13,474 nt of DNA, taken from positions 12,530 through 26,003 of the forward strand of contig MGUL01000111.1 in NCBI GenBank assembly GCA_001800005.1, written 5' to 3'. Made by a program: the position numbers and the translations under genes. The DNA comes from Elusimicrobia bacterium RBG_16_66_12. GTDB taxonomy: Bacteria > Elusimicrobiota > Elusimicrobia > UBA1565 > UBA9628. The notes under the pieces were generated by a model that was given only the letters and a program-made list of their open reading frames with translations, was not told the origin of the DNA and did not search any database. This document shows, piece after piece, positions 7,268 to 13,474 of this stretch (its first letter is position 1; every line of letters begins with the position of its first letter).

Positions 7268-7926
7268 CAGGGCATTATACGAGATAGGGGCTTGCCAAAA
7301 AGCGCCGCGTCGCGCGAAGGCCGTTCCAGACTCCAGCCGAAACGGCGCGCGATCCACTCCAGGGTCTCGGGGCGATAGAAGGCGATGTGGGTGAAATCGT
7401 TGCGGTACCACCACCCGGGGAAGGCCGCGTCGTCCTCCAACACCCCCGTCATCGCTCCCAGCCACCCCCCGGGGGCCAGCAGAGCGTCGAGACGCCCGAA
7501 GTCCTCGGCGGGGCGGCGCAGATGCTCCAGGACTTCCGTGCACGCGATGAAGCCGTAGGTCCCCCGAAGGGCCTCGTCATCCGGCGCGAAGCAGGGGTCG
7601 TAGTCCCGCACGGGGAAGCCCCGCTCCGCCAGCATCCGCGAGGCCGTCGGCCCCGGGCCGCAGCCGTAGTCGAGGCCGCGGGTCCCCGGAGCCAGCCGCG
7701 CGCAGAGCGGCAGGAGCAGACGGTCCAGGAAGGCGCGGTAGCCCGGGTCCTCCGGGAGATTGCGGTGCTTTGAGTACCGCTCGCGCTCGCGCGCCGGGTC
7801 GCAGTGGCCTCGGGCGGGGACGAAGGTGAGCGTGCAAGTCCCGCAGCGGAGGTATTCGCGCTCGGCCTCCCGGAAGAACGCCTCGGAGGCTCCGCCGCAG
7901 AGAGGACAAGCGTCGTCGAACGCCAT
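7267..7926 (-). CDS. Class I SAM-dependent methyltransferase with N-terminal zinc ribbon, 219 aa
   Basis: The N-terminus has two cysteine pairs, CPLC (7-10) and CGTC (28-31), the small zinc ribbon found on many stand-alone methyltransferases of the UbiG/Methyltransf_23 type. SAM-binding motif I is GLDYGCGPG (84-92), followed by VRDYDP and the post-motif FIACTEVLEHLRRP. The C-terminus ends with FTHIAFYRPETLEWIARRFGW, typical of this group. It probably methylates a small molecule, lipid head or glycan; the acceptor cannot be read from sequence. ATG 7926 is the first sensible start. No Shine-Dalgarno is visible, but TAGAAT lies 6 bases upstream, which would suit a leaderless transcript. It is the first gene of a pair with the half-size TSUP protein and diverges from the histidine kinase operon. 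Confidence 0.9.
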   Translation of the reverse strand: MAFDDACPLCGGASEAFFREAEREYLRCGTCTLTFVPARGHCDPARERERYSKHRNLPEDPGYRAFLDRLLLPLCARLAPGTRGLDYGCGPGPTASRMLAERGFPVRDYDPCFAPDDEALRGTYGFIACTEVLEHLRRPAEDFGRLDALLAPGGWLGAMTGVLEDDAAFPGWWYRNDFTHIAFYRPETLEWIARRFGWSLERPSRDAALFGKPLSRIMP

Positions 7927-7932
7927 GGGCGG

Positions 7933-7938
7933 ATTCTA
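7933..7938 (-). promoter_or_regulatory. Candidate -10 box for a leaderless methyltransferase transcript
   Basis: Minus strand TAGAAT, 5/6 to consensus, is separated from the ATG at 7926 by exactly 6 bases. Initiation 7 bases after the box would fall on the A of ATG. No Shine-Dalgarno or clear -35 is present. Confidence 0.35.
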
Positions 7939-7946
7939 CGATATCG

Positions 7947-7967
7947 CCCGCCTTCGACTTCGGCGGG
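7947..7967. repeat. Inverted repeat in the divergent methyltransferase/kinase gap
   Basis: CCCGCC at 7947-7952 pairs with GGCGGG at 7962-7967 around a 9-base loop. It lies just upstream of the methyltransferase -10 candidate and could be an operator, but six GC pairs may arise by chance here. The rest of the 115-base gap shows no gene; an ill-defined TATACG at 8016-8021 is the only kinase promoter candidate. Confidence 0.25.
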
Positions 7968-8041
7968 ACTTAAGCTCCCCGCAAGCCGCCGATATCCCGC
8001 GCGCGGCATACTCTCTATACGCAGCAAGCACGGGGGTCGCG

Positions 8042-9331
8042 ATGGTCCATGAACGCGCCGGCTCGATCCTGGTCCGCTACGAGGCCGCTCTCTGGAGCGT
8101 GCTGGGCGCCTTGGCCTACCTGGCCCGCGACAACACGCGCCTGGTCTACCCCGACGTCCTCTGGCTCTTCACCCTGCTGCTGGTCGTCAGCCTGGGCGCG
8201 GCCTGGGCCGTGCGCCGCTGGCCGCACAAGGACTGGCCCCACGCCGCCTGCACCGTCGCCTCCTTCGCGGTGATCGCCGGCATCCAAGCCCGCTCGGGCG
8301 GCCCCGAATCGAACCTGTGGGTGCTCTACTTCCTGCCGCTGTTCTCCTCGGCCCTGCTCCTGCGGGGGCGGGAACTGGCCTGGGTCGCCGTCGGCGCCAG
8401 CCTCTGCGACGCCTTGATGTACGTGGGCCCGGACTCGGCCTGGGGGCCGGCCGTGGGCTTCGAGCTCGCGGTCAAGACCGGCGTGCTGTGGGCCGCGGCG
8501 GGCTCGACCTGGATCCTGGCCGAGTCCGAGCGCCGCGCGCGCGCGCGCTCCGAATCCCAGCGCGAGACGCTGGGGCGCCTCGAGTGCGACCTGAAGGAAG
8601 CCGAGACCGCCCGGGCTCGCGACCAGCGGCTGGCCGCGGTCGGCCTGGCCAGCGCCGCCACCGCGCACGACCTGGCCACGCCGCTGACGGTCATCCGCGG
8701 CTACGCCCAGCTCCGCCTGGAGCAGACCGACCTGGACGCGGATCTCAAGAAAGACCTCGAGCGCATCGACCGGGCCGCCTCCTTCTGCCAGCAGCTGGCT
8801 TCAACGACCCTCTCCACGGCGCGCGGCGGCGAGCGCGCCGGGGCCCGTGTGAACTTGGCGCAATCCGCGGAGAACGCCCTCGCCCTCTCGGAGGACGTCC
8901 TGAAGTCGCGCCGCATCGAGGTCTCGCGCGACTTCGCCGACGCGGAGTTCCCGGTCCAAGGACAGGGCAGCGAGCTGGAGCGCATCTTCCTGAACCTGAT
9001 CGCCAACGCCGCCAAGGCCATGCCCGACGGGGGGACGCTGACCGTGCGCCTCTCCTCCTTGGACACCCCCGAGGGCGAGTGCGTCGAGGCGCGCGTCGAG
9101 GACACGGGGCGCGGGGTCCCTCCCGAAGTCCTCTCCAAGCTCTTCTCCCCCTTCGTCACCACGCGAGCCGGCTCCGGCGGCACGGGGCTGGGCCTGTACC
9201 TCTGCCGCGAGACCGCGCGCCGTCACGGCGGCGACCTCACCGCGTTCAACCGCCCCGGAGGAGGAGCGATCTTCAGCCTGCGGCTTCCTCTGGCCGAGGC
9301 CCCTCGTTTTTCCGCTATAATCACGGCGTGA
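8042..9331 (+). CDS. Membrane sensor histidine kinase, 429 aa
   Basis: The first 160 or so residues hold about five or six hydrophobic segments (for example LWSVLGALAYLA, VLWLFTLLLVVSLGAAW, WVLYFLPLFSSALLLRG) with only short loops, so sensing is probably within the membrane. A charged helix (ESERRARARSESQRETL) leads to the HisKA domain. The H box is ATAHDLATPLTVIRGY with His209, reading HDLATPL rather than the common HELRTPL. The HATPase domain has N box NLIANAAKAM (Asn322), DTGRG (Asp354), FSPFVTTR and GTGLGLYL (about 380). All catalytic boxes are present. ATG 8042 has GGGGG 5 bases upstream; the open frame further left is a shadow of the methyltransferase gene. No response regulator is in the window, so it is an orphan locally. 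The stop overlaps the next gene by 4 bases. Confidence 0.93.
   Translation: MVHERAGSILVRYEAALWSVLGALAYLARDNTRLVYPDVLWLFTLLLVVSLGAAWAVRRWPHKDWPHAACTVASFAVIAGIQARSGGPESNLWVLYFLPLFSSALLLRGRELAWVAVGASLCDALMYVGPDSAWGPAVGFELAVKTGVLWAAAGSTWILAESERRARARSESQRETLGRLECDLKEAETARARDQRLAAVGLASAATAHDLATPLTVIRGYAQLRLEQTDLDADLKKDLERIDRAASFCQQLASTTLSTARGGERAGARVNLAQSAENALALSEDVLKSRRIEVSRDFADAEFPVQGQGSELERIFLNLIANAAKAMPDGGTLTVRLSSLDTPEGECVEARVEDTGRGVPPEVLSKLFSPFVTTRAGSGGTGLGLYLCRETARRHGGDLTAFNRPGGGAIFSLRLPLAEAPRFSAIITA
9316..9321 (+). promoter_or_regulatory. Perfect TATAAT box just before the O-methyltransferase GTG
   Basis: TATAAT lies inside the last codons of the kinase gene and is followed by 6 bases and then the GTG at 9328. 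This is the same geometry as the TAGAAT before the methyltransferase at 7926. No -35 is seen at the usual spacing. It could give a leaderless internal transcript or be a coincidence. Confidence 0.3.
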
Positions 9332-10335
9332 GCGAGTCCCTGGATCGAGAGATCGAGCGTCTTTTGGCCTCCGCCGGCGACCAGGCGTTCCAGGATTCCT
9401 ACGGCATGGTGGGGCCCGAGGAGGGGAAGCTCCTCGAGATGCTGGTCGGAGCTTCCGGGGCGCGCCGGGCGCTGGAGATCGGATCCGGCATCGGCTTATC
9501 CACCCTGCACCTGGCCCGCGGCTTGGCCGGGACGGGCGGGAGCCTGCTGACCTACGAGGCGGACCCCGCGAAGGCGGCGCTTTGCCGCAAGACCTTGGCG
9601 CGGGCCGGACTGGGCGGCGCCGTGGAACTGGTGGAAGGCGATTATCTGGATCATGCCTCGGCGGCGCTCGGAGAGTTCGACTTGGTCTTCTCGGACGGCA
9701 GGAAGACCGACAACACCCTCTATTTCGACGCCTTCTTCCCCGCCCTGCGCGTCGGCGGATTGATCGCCGCCCACGACGCCCTGTGCCGCGAGAACGTCAA
9801 GATGCGGGATTACCTCGACCTGCTCAAGCTGCATCCATCCCTCCGCACCGTGCTCGTGAGCGCGGAGCCGCGGGCCGAACCGGGAGAGCCGCGCTGGGGG
9901 GCGGGATTCGCCCTCAGCCGCAAGACGGACGCGCTGCAGGACGGCATCCCCTGGAGCCGCCGGCGCGCGGGGCTCGAAGTCGCCGCCCGCCCGGACGAAT
10001 GCCCCGGGACCGTCCCGGCCTACGAGGTCCTCCAGTCGTACCAGGACGACTACGGGGGGCTCTGCCAGCATCTGCTCGTCCGGCCCGGGGCGTCGGCGGC
10101 GGAGATCCGCAGGCTGGGCGAGGCGTTCCTGCGAGAGCGGCAGGGACAGCTCCACGTCTCCGCCCATGTCTTCGACGACGAGGACGCGTTCCGCCGCCGC
10201 GACGACTTCCATTACTCCCGCGAGCGCTATTTCGCGCACCTGCTGGCCCACATCCACCGCCATCCGCGCTTCCTGAGCGATGAGATCCGTTTTTTCCCGG
10301 CGAAGACGACTTTCGTCTTCGCGCGGCAAAACTGA
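9328..10335 (+). CDS. O-methyltransferase-like protein with extra C-terminal domain, 335 aa
   Basis: Residues 1 to about 205 resemble the Methyltransf_3/24 O-methyltransferases: motif I ALEIGSGIGLSTLHLARGL (48-66), an acidic ribose-binding step in LLTYEADP, then FDLVFSDGRKTDN and GGLIAAHDAL where relatives have a metal-binding DA.K and DN. The pattern is similar but the metal ligands are not all conserved. About 120 more residues follow, starting near DGIPWSRRRAGLE, with YEVLQSYQDDYGGLCQHLLV, HVSAHVFDDEDAF and IRFFPAKTTFVFARQN. I do not recognise this part as a named domain; its shape (a strand-rich fold with an acidic FDDEDA turn) recalls small domains in hypothetical proteins. The GTG start overlaps the kinase stop by 4 bases. 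A TSUP transporter gene follows after 6 bases, so the three form one operon. Confidence 0.8.
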   Translation: MSESLDREIERLLASAGDQAFQDSYGMVGPEEGKLLEMLVGASGARRALEIGSGIGLSTLHLARGLAGTGGSLLTYEADPAKAALCRKTLARAGLGGAVELVEGDYLDHASAALGEFDLVFSDGRKTDNTLYFDAFFPALRVGGLIAAHDALCRENVKMRDYLDLLKLHPSLRTVLVSAEPRAEPGEPRWGAGFALSRKTDALQDGIPWSRRRAGLEVAARPDECPGTVPAYEVLQSYQDDYGGLCQHLLVRPGASAAEIRRLGEAFLRERQGQLHVSAHVFDDEDAFRRRDDFHYSRERYFAHLLAHIHRHPRFLSDEIRFFPAKTTFVFARQN

Positions 10336-10341
10336 CGCGCG

Positions 10342-11055
10342 GTGCTGACCCCGGCGGTGTTCGCCGTCGCCTTCCTTTATTCGTCCGTCGGCCACGCGGG
10401 CGCGTCCGGCTACATCGCCGCGATGGCCTTGTTCGGCCTGGCGCCCGAGGTCATCAAGCCGACCGCGCTGGCGCTCAACGTCCTCGTCGCGGCGATCACG
10501 TCGTGGCAGTTCCGGCGCGCGGGGCACTTCTCCTGGAGCCTGTTCTGGCCGCTCGCCCTGGCTTCCGTGCCGTGCGCGCTCCTCGGCGGATACCTCTCCA
10601 TCCCCACCCGGGCCTTCAAGGTCGCCGTCGGGCTGGTCCTCCTCTGTTCCGCCGCGCGCTTCCTCGTCGACCCGCCGGCGGAGACGCGGGGAGAGCCTCC
10701 CGCGCTGCCCGTGTCGCTCGGCGTCGGCGCCGGGCTCGGCCTGCTGTCGGGCCTGACCGGCACCGGCGGCGGGATATTCCTCCCCCCCATCGCGATCTTC
10801 CTGCGCTGGGAGCGCACGAAGACGATCTCCGCGGTGTCGGCCGCCTTCATCCTCGTCAATTCCGCGTCCGGGCTCGCCGGTCATATCGGGAAGACCCGGA
10901 CGTTCCCGGGCCTCGCGTGGAGCCTGGCCCTCGCCGCCGCGGCCGGCGGGGCCGCGGGCTCCTACCTGGGGAGCACGCGCCTGCCGCAGGCGGCGATCAA
11001 GCGCCTGCTGGCCGTCGTCCTCGCCGTCGCCGGCTGCAAGCTGATCTTCGCCTGA
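10342..11055 (+). CDS. TSUP (TauE/SafE) family anion transporter, 237 aa
   Basis: This is a full-length membrane protein with two related halves. The first half has SSVGHAGASGYIAAMALFGL, a variant of the TSUP glycine motif; the second has the canonical form LLSGLTGTGGGIFLPPIAIF. About eight hydrophobic segments are visible, and the length fits the family. Members export sulfite, sulfonates, sulfolactate or similar ions; the substrate here is not determinable. A GTG start is chosen: it comes 6 bases after the O-methyltransferase stop and no upstream in-frame alternative exists in the gap. It is the third gene of the kinase operon, so its expression is likely tied to the kinase, either as a target or as part of a sensing unit. 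The next gene is convergent, 33 bases away. Confidence 0.88.
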   Translation: MLTPAVFAVAFLYSSVGHAGASGYIAAMALFGLAPEVIKPTALALNVLVAAITSWQFRRAGHFSWSLFWPLALASVPCALLGGYLSIPTRAFKVAVGLVLLCSAARFLVDPPAETRGEPPALPVSLGVGAGLGLLSGLTGTGGGIFLPPIAIFLRWERTKTISAVSAAFILVNSASGLAGHIGKTRTFPGLAWSLALAAAAGGAAGSYLGSTRLPQAAIKRLLAVVLAVAGCKLIFA

Positions 11056-11059
11056 AGCA

Positions 11060-11087
11060 GGGCGGCGGAAGGCCGGGCCTCCCGCCC
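11060..11087. terminator. Candidate hairpin terminator between convergent genes
   Basis: GGGCGG at 11060-11065 pairs with CCGCCC at 11082-11087, with an inner AGGC/GCCT stem around a CGG loop. It fills the 33-base gap between the TSUP and OPT stops, so it could end both transcripts. There is no T-run on either side, so this rests on position and pairing only. Confidence 0.4.
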
Positions 11088-11088
11088 A

Positions 11089-12966
11089 CTATTTCAAGAC
11101 GACGGTCTCGAGCAGGATCAGCACCAGGCCGATGATGGACCCGCCCGCGATGGCGCCGGCGCAGACCGTCTCCTGGTTGTCGACGAAGGCGCGGCAGCCG
11201 AACGACTTGCGGTCGGTGAAGCATTTGCCGGCCAGCCAGAAGACCAGCGCGCCGACGGCCATCGAGAGCGAGTCGCTGAACTTCAGCACGAACGCCAGGC
11301 CCAGCCCCACGCCCGAGACCGGGAAGCGGCCCTGCGTGCGCTGGTTGGCGATCTCGATGACCAGCCCGATCACGGCGCCGGCCGCGATGGCGGCCTGCGC
11401 CGTCGGATGCAGGAAGCTCAAGCCCTTAGTGAGGATCATGGCCACCGCCTTCCAGATCTGCGCGCTCGGCATCGGCAGGCGGTCGGACATCAGCACGGCG
11501 ATGTCCCCGTGGAAGATGGCGTAGAACACGGGCACCGCCACGAAGGCGCCGGCGAAGATTCCGAGGGTGTGTCCCAAGGCCTGGTGGCGGGGCTTGCCGC
11601 CCAGCATGTAGCCGGGCTTGATGTCCATAAGGAGGTTGGCGGCGCTCGAAGCCACCTCTCCCGTGATGCCCGCGGTCATGATATTCGTCGTGATGTTGCC
11701 AGGGGCCAGCACGCTGTAGGTGAGCTGGGTCAGCTTGCCCAAGGCGCCGGTCGGCGTGATGGAGGTCAGGCCCGTGGCGTTGACCGCGATGAGGGTGAAG
11801 ACGAAGACCAGCGGCACGGCGATGACGCCCAGCCACCAATGCACGCCGAAGAAGGCATGTCCCGCCCAGACCGTGGCCAGGCCCATGACGGGGATGCCCG
11901 CCGCGAAAAGCCACATCGGAAGCTCGATGTCCTTGAGCACGTCCTCGGCGCCGGAGCCCTTCCCGGCGAACATCCCTCGGAAAGATTCGAGGATGACCTT
12001 GGGCTTGGACAGGAAGGAGTAGAGAGAGGAGGTCGTCATCAGGGCCACGCCGCCCCAGAGCGCCCACATCGTGATGTTCTTGAAGCCGGGGCCCGCGATG
12101 ATGCCCTTCTGCAGGAGGATGGGAGCCAGGATCATGTAGTTGACGATCGCGCCGATCATCAGGGAGGCCGCGGTCTTGGTTCCCATCAGGCCGCCGGCCG
12201 CGACCATGACGATGGAGGTGTCGAAGGCGATCGTGAGGTCCTTGAGCGGCGTGCCCAGTATGCGGGGCGTGAACCACTTGTAAAGGATGTCGTCCCATTG
12301 CGCCGGCAGGGTCAGCCGGGAGAGGCGCAGGGCCCCCATGACCTTCTCGTTGCACATGGTCTCGATGGCGGCGGAGACGGCCGCGCCCGCGCCCAAAAGC
12401 TTCGCCTTGAAGACCCCCTCCTCCCCCCGTCCGGCGTGGAGGTTGTCCATGACGATGCCGGCGGCGTAGCCCTCGGGGAAGGGGAGCTGTTCGTCGTTGA
12501 TGAAGCGCTTCTTGAGCGGGAAGGCGAAGAGCACGCCCAGCAGGCCCAGCAGGATGATCCAAACCATCGCGTGCTGCCACGGGATCACCTGCCCGGTGAC
12601 CGCCATGTAGGCCGGCATGGAGGAGATGAGAGGAGCGGTCATGTAGCCCGCGCTGGTCGCGATGGACTGCATCGCGTTGTTCTCGAGGACCGTCATCTCG
12701 TTGCCGATCTTGAGCCTGGAGAAGACCTTGAAGATGGCGAAGGAGAGAATGACCGAGGTGATGCCCACGCCCAGCGTCCAGCCCGTGCGGATGCCGACAT
12801 AGAGGTTGGTCAGGCTGAGGACCCCGCCGAGCAGCATCCCGGTCAGCGTGGAACGCAGCGTCAGCTGGGGCATGTCGCCCTTGTAGACGTTGGCCAGCCA
12901 CCAGCGGTCCTTCTCCGCCAGGGTCATCGTGTGAAGCTGCTCGTGGGTCAGTTCTTGGATCGCCAT
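11089..12966 (-). CDS. OPT/YSL-family oligopeptide or metal-chelate transporter, 625 aa
   Basis: This is a large polytopic inner-membrane protein. A short cytosolic leader with EKDRWWLANVYKG precedes LTLRSTLTGMLLGGVLSL, then TNLYVGIRTGWTLGVGI, the family's opening signature. In the second half, near residues 425-455, comes TNIMTAGITGEVASSAANLL followed by KPGYMLGGKPRHQALGH, strongly typical of bacterial OPT proteins (TIGR00733-like). Length is usual for the group. Family members use the proton gradient to import oligopeptides or metal-siderophore/nicotianamine chelates; bacterial substrates are mostly unproven. ATG 12966 is the natural start; there is no clear Shine-Dalgarno, and TAGACT at 12983-12978 on the minus strand would give a very short leader. 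The gene is alone in its unit, ending against the convergent TSUP gene. Regulation may act through the palindrome upstream. Confidence 0.93.
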   Translation of the reverse strand: MAIQELTHEQLHTMTLAEKDRWWLANVYKGDMPQLTLRSTLTGMLLGGVLSLTNLYVGIRTGWTLGVGITSVILSFAIFKVFSRLKIGNEMTVLENNAMQSIATSAGYMTAPLISSMPAYMAVTGQVIPWQHAMVWIILLGLLGVLFAFPLKKRFINDEQLPFPEGYAAGIVMDNLHAGRGEEGVFKAKLLGAGAAVSAAIETMCNEKVMGALRLSRLTLPAQWDDILYKWFTPRILGTPLKDLTIAFDTSIVMVAAGGLMGTKTAASLMIGAIVNYMILAPILLQKGIIAGPGFKNITMWALWGGVALMTTSSLYSFLSKPKVILESFRGMFAGKGSGAEDVLKDIELPMWLFAAGIPVMGLATVWAGHAFFGVHWWLGVIAVPLVFVFTLIAVNATGLTSITPTGALGKLTQLTYSVLAPGNITTNIMTAGITGEVASSAANLLMDIKPGYMLGGKPRHQALGHTLGIFAGAFVAVPVFYAIFHGDIAVLMSDRLPMPSAQIWKAVAMILTKGLSFLHPTAQAAIAAGAVIGLVIEIANQRTQGRFPVSGVGLGLAFVLKFSDSLSMAVGALVFWLAGKCFTDRKSFGCRAFVDNQETVCAGAIAGGSIIGLVLILLETVVLK

Positions 12967-12977
12967 AGGTGACGGAA

Positions 12978-12983
12978 AGTCTA
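12978..12983 (-). promoter_or_regulatory. Weak -10 candidate for the OPT gene
   Basis: Minus strand TAGACT, 4/6 to consensus, lies 11 bases before the ATG. The -35 position (TTTCGC on the minus strand) matches poorly, so an activator or another promoter may be needed. If real, the 22-base palindrome sits just upstream, around -33 to -54. Confidence 0.25.
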
Positions 12984-13003
12984 CATCACTTCCTGCCGCC
13001 GCG

Positions 13004-13025
13004 AAACTCGCACCGGTGCGAGTTT
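13004..13025. promoter_or_regulatory. Perfect 22-base palindrome upstream of the OPT gene
   Basis: The half-site AAACTCGCACC at 13004-13014 is followed directly by its exact reverse complement, GGTGCGAGTTT, at 13015-13025. It lies 38-59 bases before the OPT ATG. A gapless, fully symmetric site of this length, with AT-rich ends in GC-rich DNA, fits an operator for a dimeric regulator. As RNA it could also fold as a 9-pair hairpin with a CCGG loop; on the plus strand it ends in TTTT, but no plus-strand gene leads into it. Confidence 0.5.
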
Positions 13026-13029
13026 TGAC

Positions 13030-13190
13030 CGCGGACGCTCATACAGGCGGCCATCCGGCCGCGTCCGCGCCGGGACCGCGGCGGTTCGACCGCCGCTTAG
13101 CGGTCTTCGCCGGAAAAAATAAGCCATGCGCGGCCTTCGGGGCAATGGCCGCGCGTCGACCAAATCCCGTCGCGGACGCGGCCGGATGGC
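13030..13190. repeat. Nested inverted repeats (20-base arms, 101-base spacer) upstream of OPT
   Basis: Perfect 20-base arms lie at 13050-13069 and 13171-13190. Within the spacer, GCGGCGGT (13078-13085) pairs with ACCGCCGC (13089-13096) around TCG, and GCGCGGCC (13128-13135) pairs with GGCCGCGC (13147-13154). CGCGGACGC occurs at both 13030-13038 and 13171-13179, and either copy can pair with GCGTCCGCG at 13061-13069, so two folds exclude each other. GCGGCC/GGCCGC (13047-13062) is a further small hairpin. This could be a leader RNA switch, an extragenic palindromic repeat, or a structured RNA. No protein-coding gene is convincing between 12967 and 13240. Confidence 0.5.
13114..13154 (-). terminator. 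Candidate intrinsic terminator of the zinc-ribbon gene
   Basis: On the minus strand GCCAT (13149-13145) pairs with ATGGC (13127-13123), enclosing an inner GCC/GGC helix, and is followed at once by TTATTTTTT. An alternative 8-pair GCGCGGCC/GGCCGCGC stem overlaps it. It lies 87 bases after the zinc-ribbon gene's stop and would separate that gene from OPT. Confidence 0.55.
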
Positions 13191-13240
13191 GATCAGCAAG
13201 GAACGGCGCGGCAGGTCGGGAAGCCCCGCGAATGCCTGCT

Positions 13241-13474
13241 TCAGAACCAGCGCGCCTTCATCGCATCAAGAAAGGCGACGTTAATCGGGAAGCCAGACTC
13301 TGTGCCTATTACTGCGTCTACTTCGCACTTCGGGCAGAGAGCAGTTTGGCCCTCGCCCTCGTCCGCGTCCGTCCAATTCTCAATGTCTCGCGGCTTAAAG
13401 ATCGCCAGACATGAAAAGCATCCGCACTCGGCGCTCCGTAAAATCTCATCGCGGTGATGACTCGAATGATTATG
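13241..13474 (-). CDS. Small zinc-ribbon 'cytoplasmic protein' (5' partial, 77 residues visible)
   Basis: Reading the minus strand from the window edge gives an open frame of 77 codons before a TGA at 13243-13241. The visible protein starts mid-gene, with HRDEILRSAECGCFSCLAIF, then IENWTDADEGEGQTALCPKC, and ends GFPINVAFLDAMKARWF. Cysteines at 19/22 (CFSC) and 47/50 (CPKC) form a likely zinc ribbon, with an extra Cys at 17. The pattern CFxCLxxF...W...TALCPKC..D.VIG...G(F/Y)P...FL..M...WF is one I recall from a widespread family of about 90-110 residues annotated only as cytoplasmic protein; its function is unknown. The start lies beyond 13474. The candidate terminator at 13114-13154 follows it. 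G+C is lower here than in the OPT gene. Confidence 0.75.
   Translation of the reverse strand, partial: HNHSSHHRDEILRSAECGCFSCLAIFKPRDIENWTDADEGEGQTALCPKCEVDAVIGTESGFPINVAFLDAMKARWF

Noticed and set aside
8317..9327. Upstream extension of the O-methyltransferase reading frame
   Set aside because: It lies wholly within the kinase coding region in another frame, and its product has no motif; the GTG at 9328 overlaps the kinase stop.
9496..10884. 462-codon open frame on the minus strand
   Set aside because: It covers the O-methyltransferase and TSUP genes, which have clear motifs; its product is Arg/Gly/Glu-rich and shows none.
11407..12972. 521-codon open frame on the plus strand opposite OPT
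   Set aside because: Product is rich in Gly, Asp, His and Arg with no motif; mirror of the OPT coding strand.
13050..13190. MITE or other mobile element with 20-base terminal repeats
   Set aside because: No target-site duplication is seen outside the arms and no second copy is available here; kept only as a structured repeat.
13171..13240. Integron attC-like recombination site
   Set aside because: No GTTRRRY/RYYYAAC core pair is present and no integrase gene is in the window.
13016..13414. 132-codon open frame on the plus strand at the right end
   Set aside because: It crosses the palindromic region and runs against the zinc-ribbon gene, whose protein pattern is much stronger.
1..13474. 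tRNA, rRNA, CRISPR array, toxin-antitoxin or phage defence system
   Set aside because: No regularly spaced repeats, cloverleaf-like segments or recognisable defence proteins were seen on either strand.

Overview
This is a GC-rich bacterial chromosomal window. Hand counts of single 60-base lines give about 75% G+C at 1381-1440 and 8221-8280. Genes are tightly packed and often overlap by 4 bases or less. A partial TMTC-like GT-C/TPR protein, Wzx-type flippase, histidine kinase and OPT transporter together suggest a Gram-negative-type or candidate-phylum organism. I cannot fix the phylum; an Elusimicrobiota-like lineage is only a guess. I see no tRNA, rRNA, CRISPR array, insertion sequence or phage gene.

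Left part (1-6951): a surface-glycan locus. A protein fragment with a membrane segment and TPR repeats runs rightward off the left edge and meets, tail to tail, a leftward three-gene operon: radical SAM/SPASM enzyme, then flippase, then family 2 glycosyltransferase, joined by ATGA and GTGA overlaps. Diverging from it across a 103-base AT-rich gap are a second family 2 glycosyltransferase and a 712-residue protein that joins a PAPS-dependent sulfotransferase to a GT4 glycosyltransferase, again joined by GTGA. A reasonable reading is assembly, sulfation and membrane export of a glycan or glycolipid. The middle of this block (about 3,000-5,000) is clearly poorer in G+C than its flanks (43% and 52% in two counted lines), which suggests acquired DNA.

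Middle (6908-7926): a leftward pair, a zinc-ribbon class I methyltransferase followed by a half-size TSUP (TauE/SafE) membrane protein, coupled by TGATG. Then a rightward operon (8042-11055): an orphan membrane histidine kinase, a two-domain O-methyltransferase-like protein coupled by GTGA, and a full-length TSUP transporter.

Right part (11089-13474): a leftward OPT/YSL-family transporter whose upstream region holds a perfect 22-base palindrome and a nested set of inverted repeats. Beyond it lies the 3' end of a small zinc-ribbon gene, also leftward, cut by the window edge; it shows up only when the minus strand is read through the window end.

The best candidates for something undescribed are the sulfotransferase-GT4 fusion within the radical SAM/flippase/glycosyltransferase cluster, the O-methyltransferase with an unrecognised C-terminal domain in a sensor-kinase operon, and the structured region upstream of the OPT gene.
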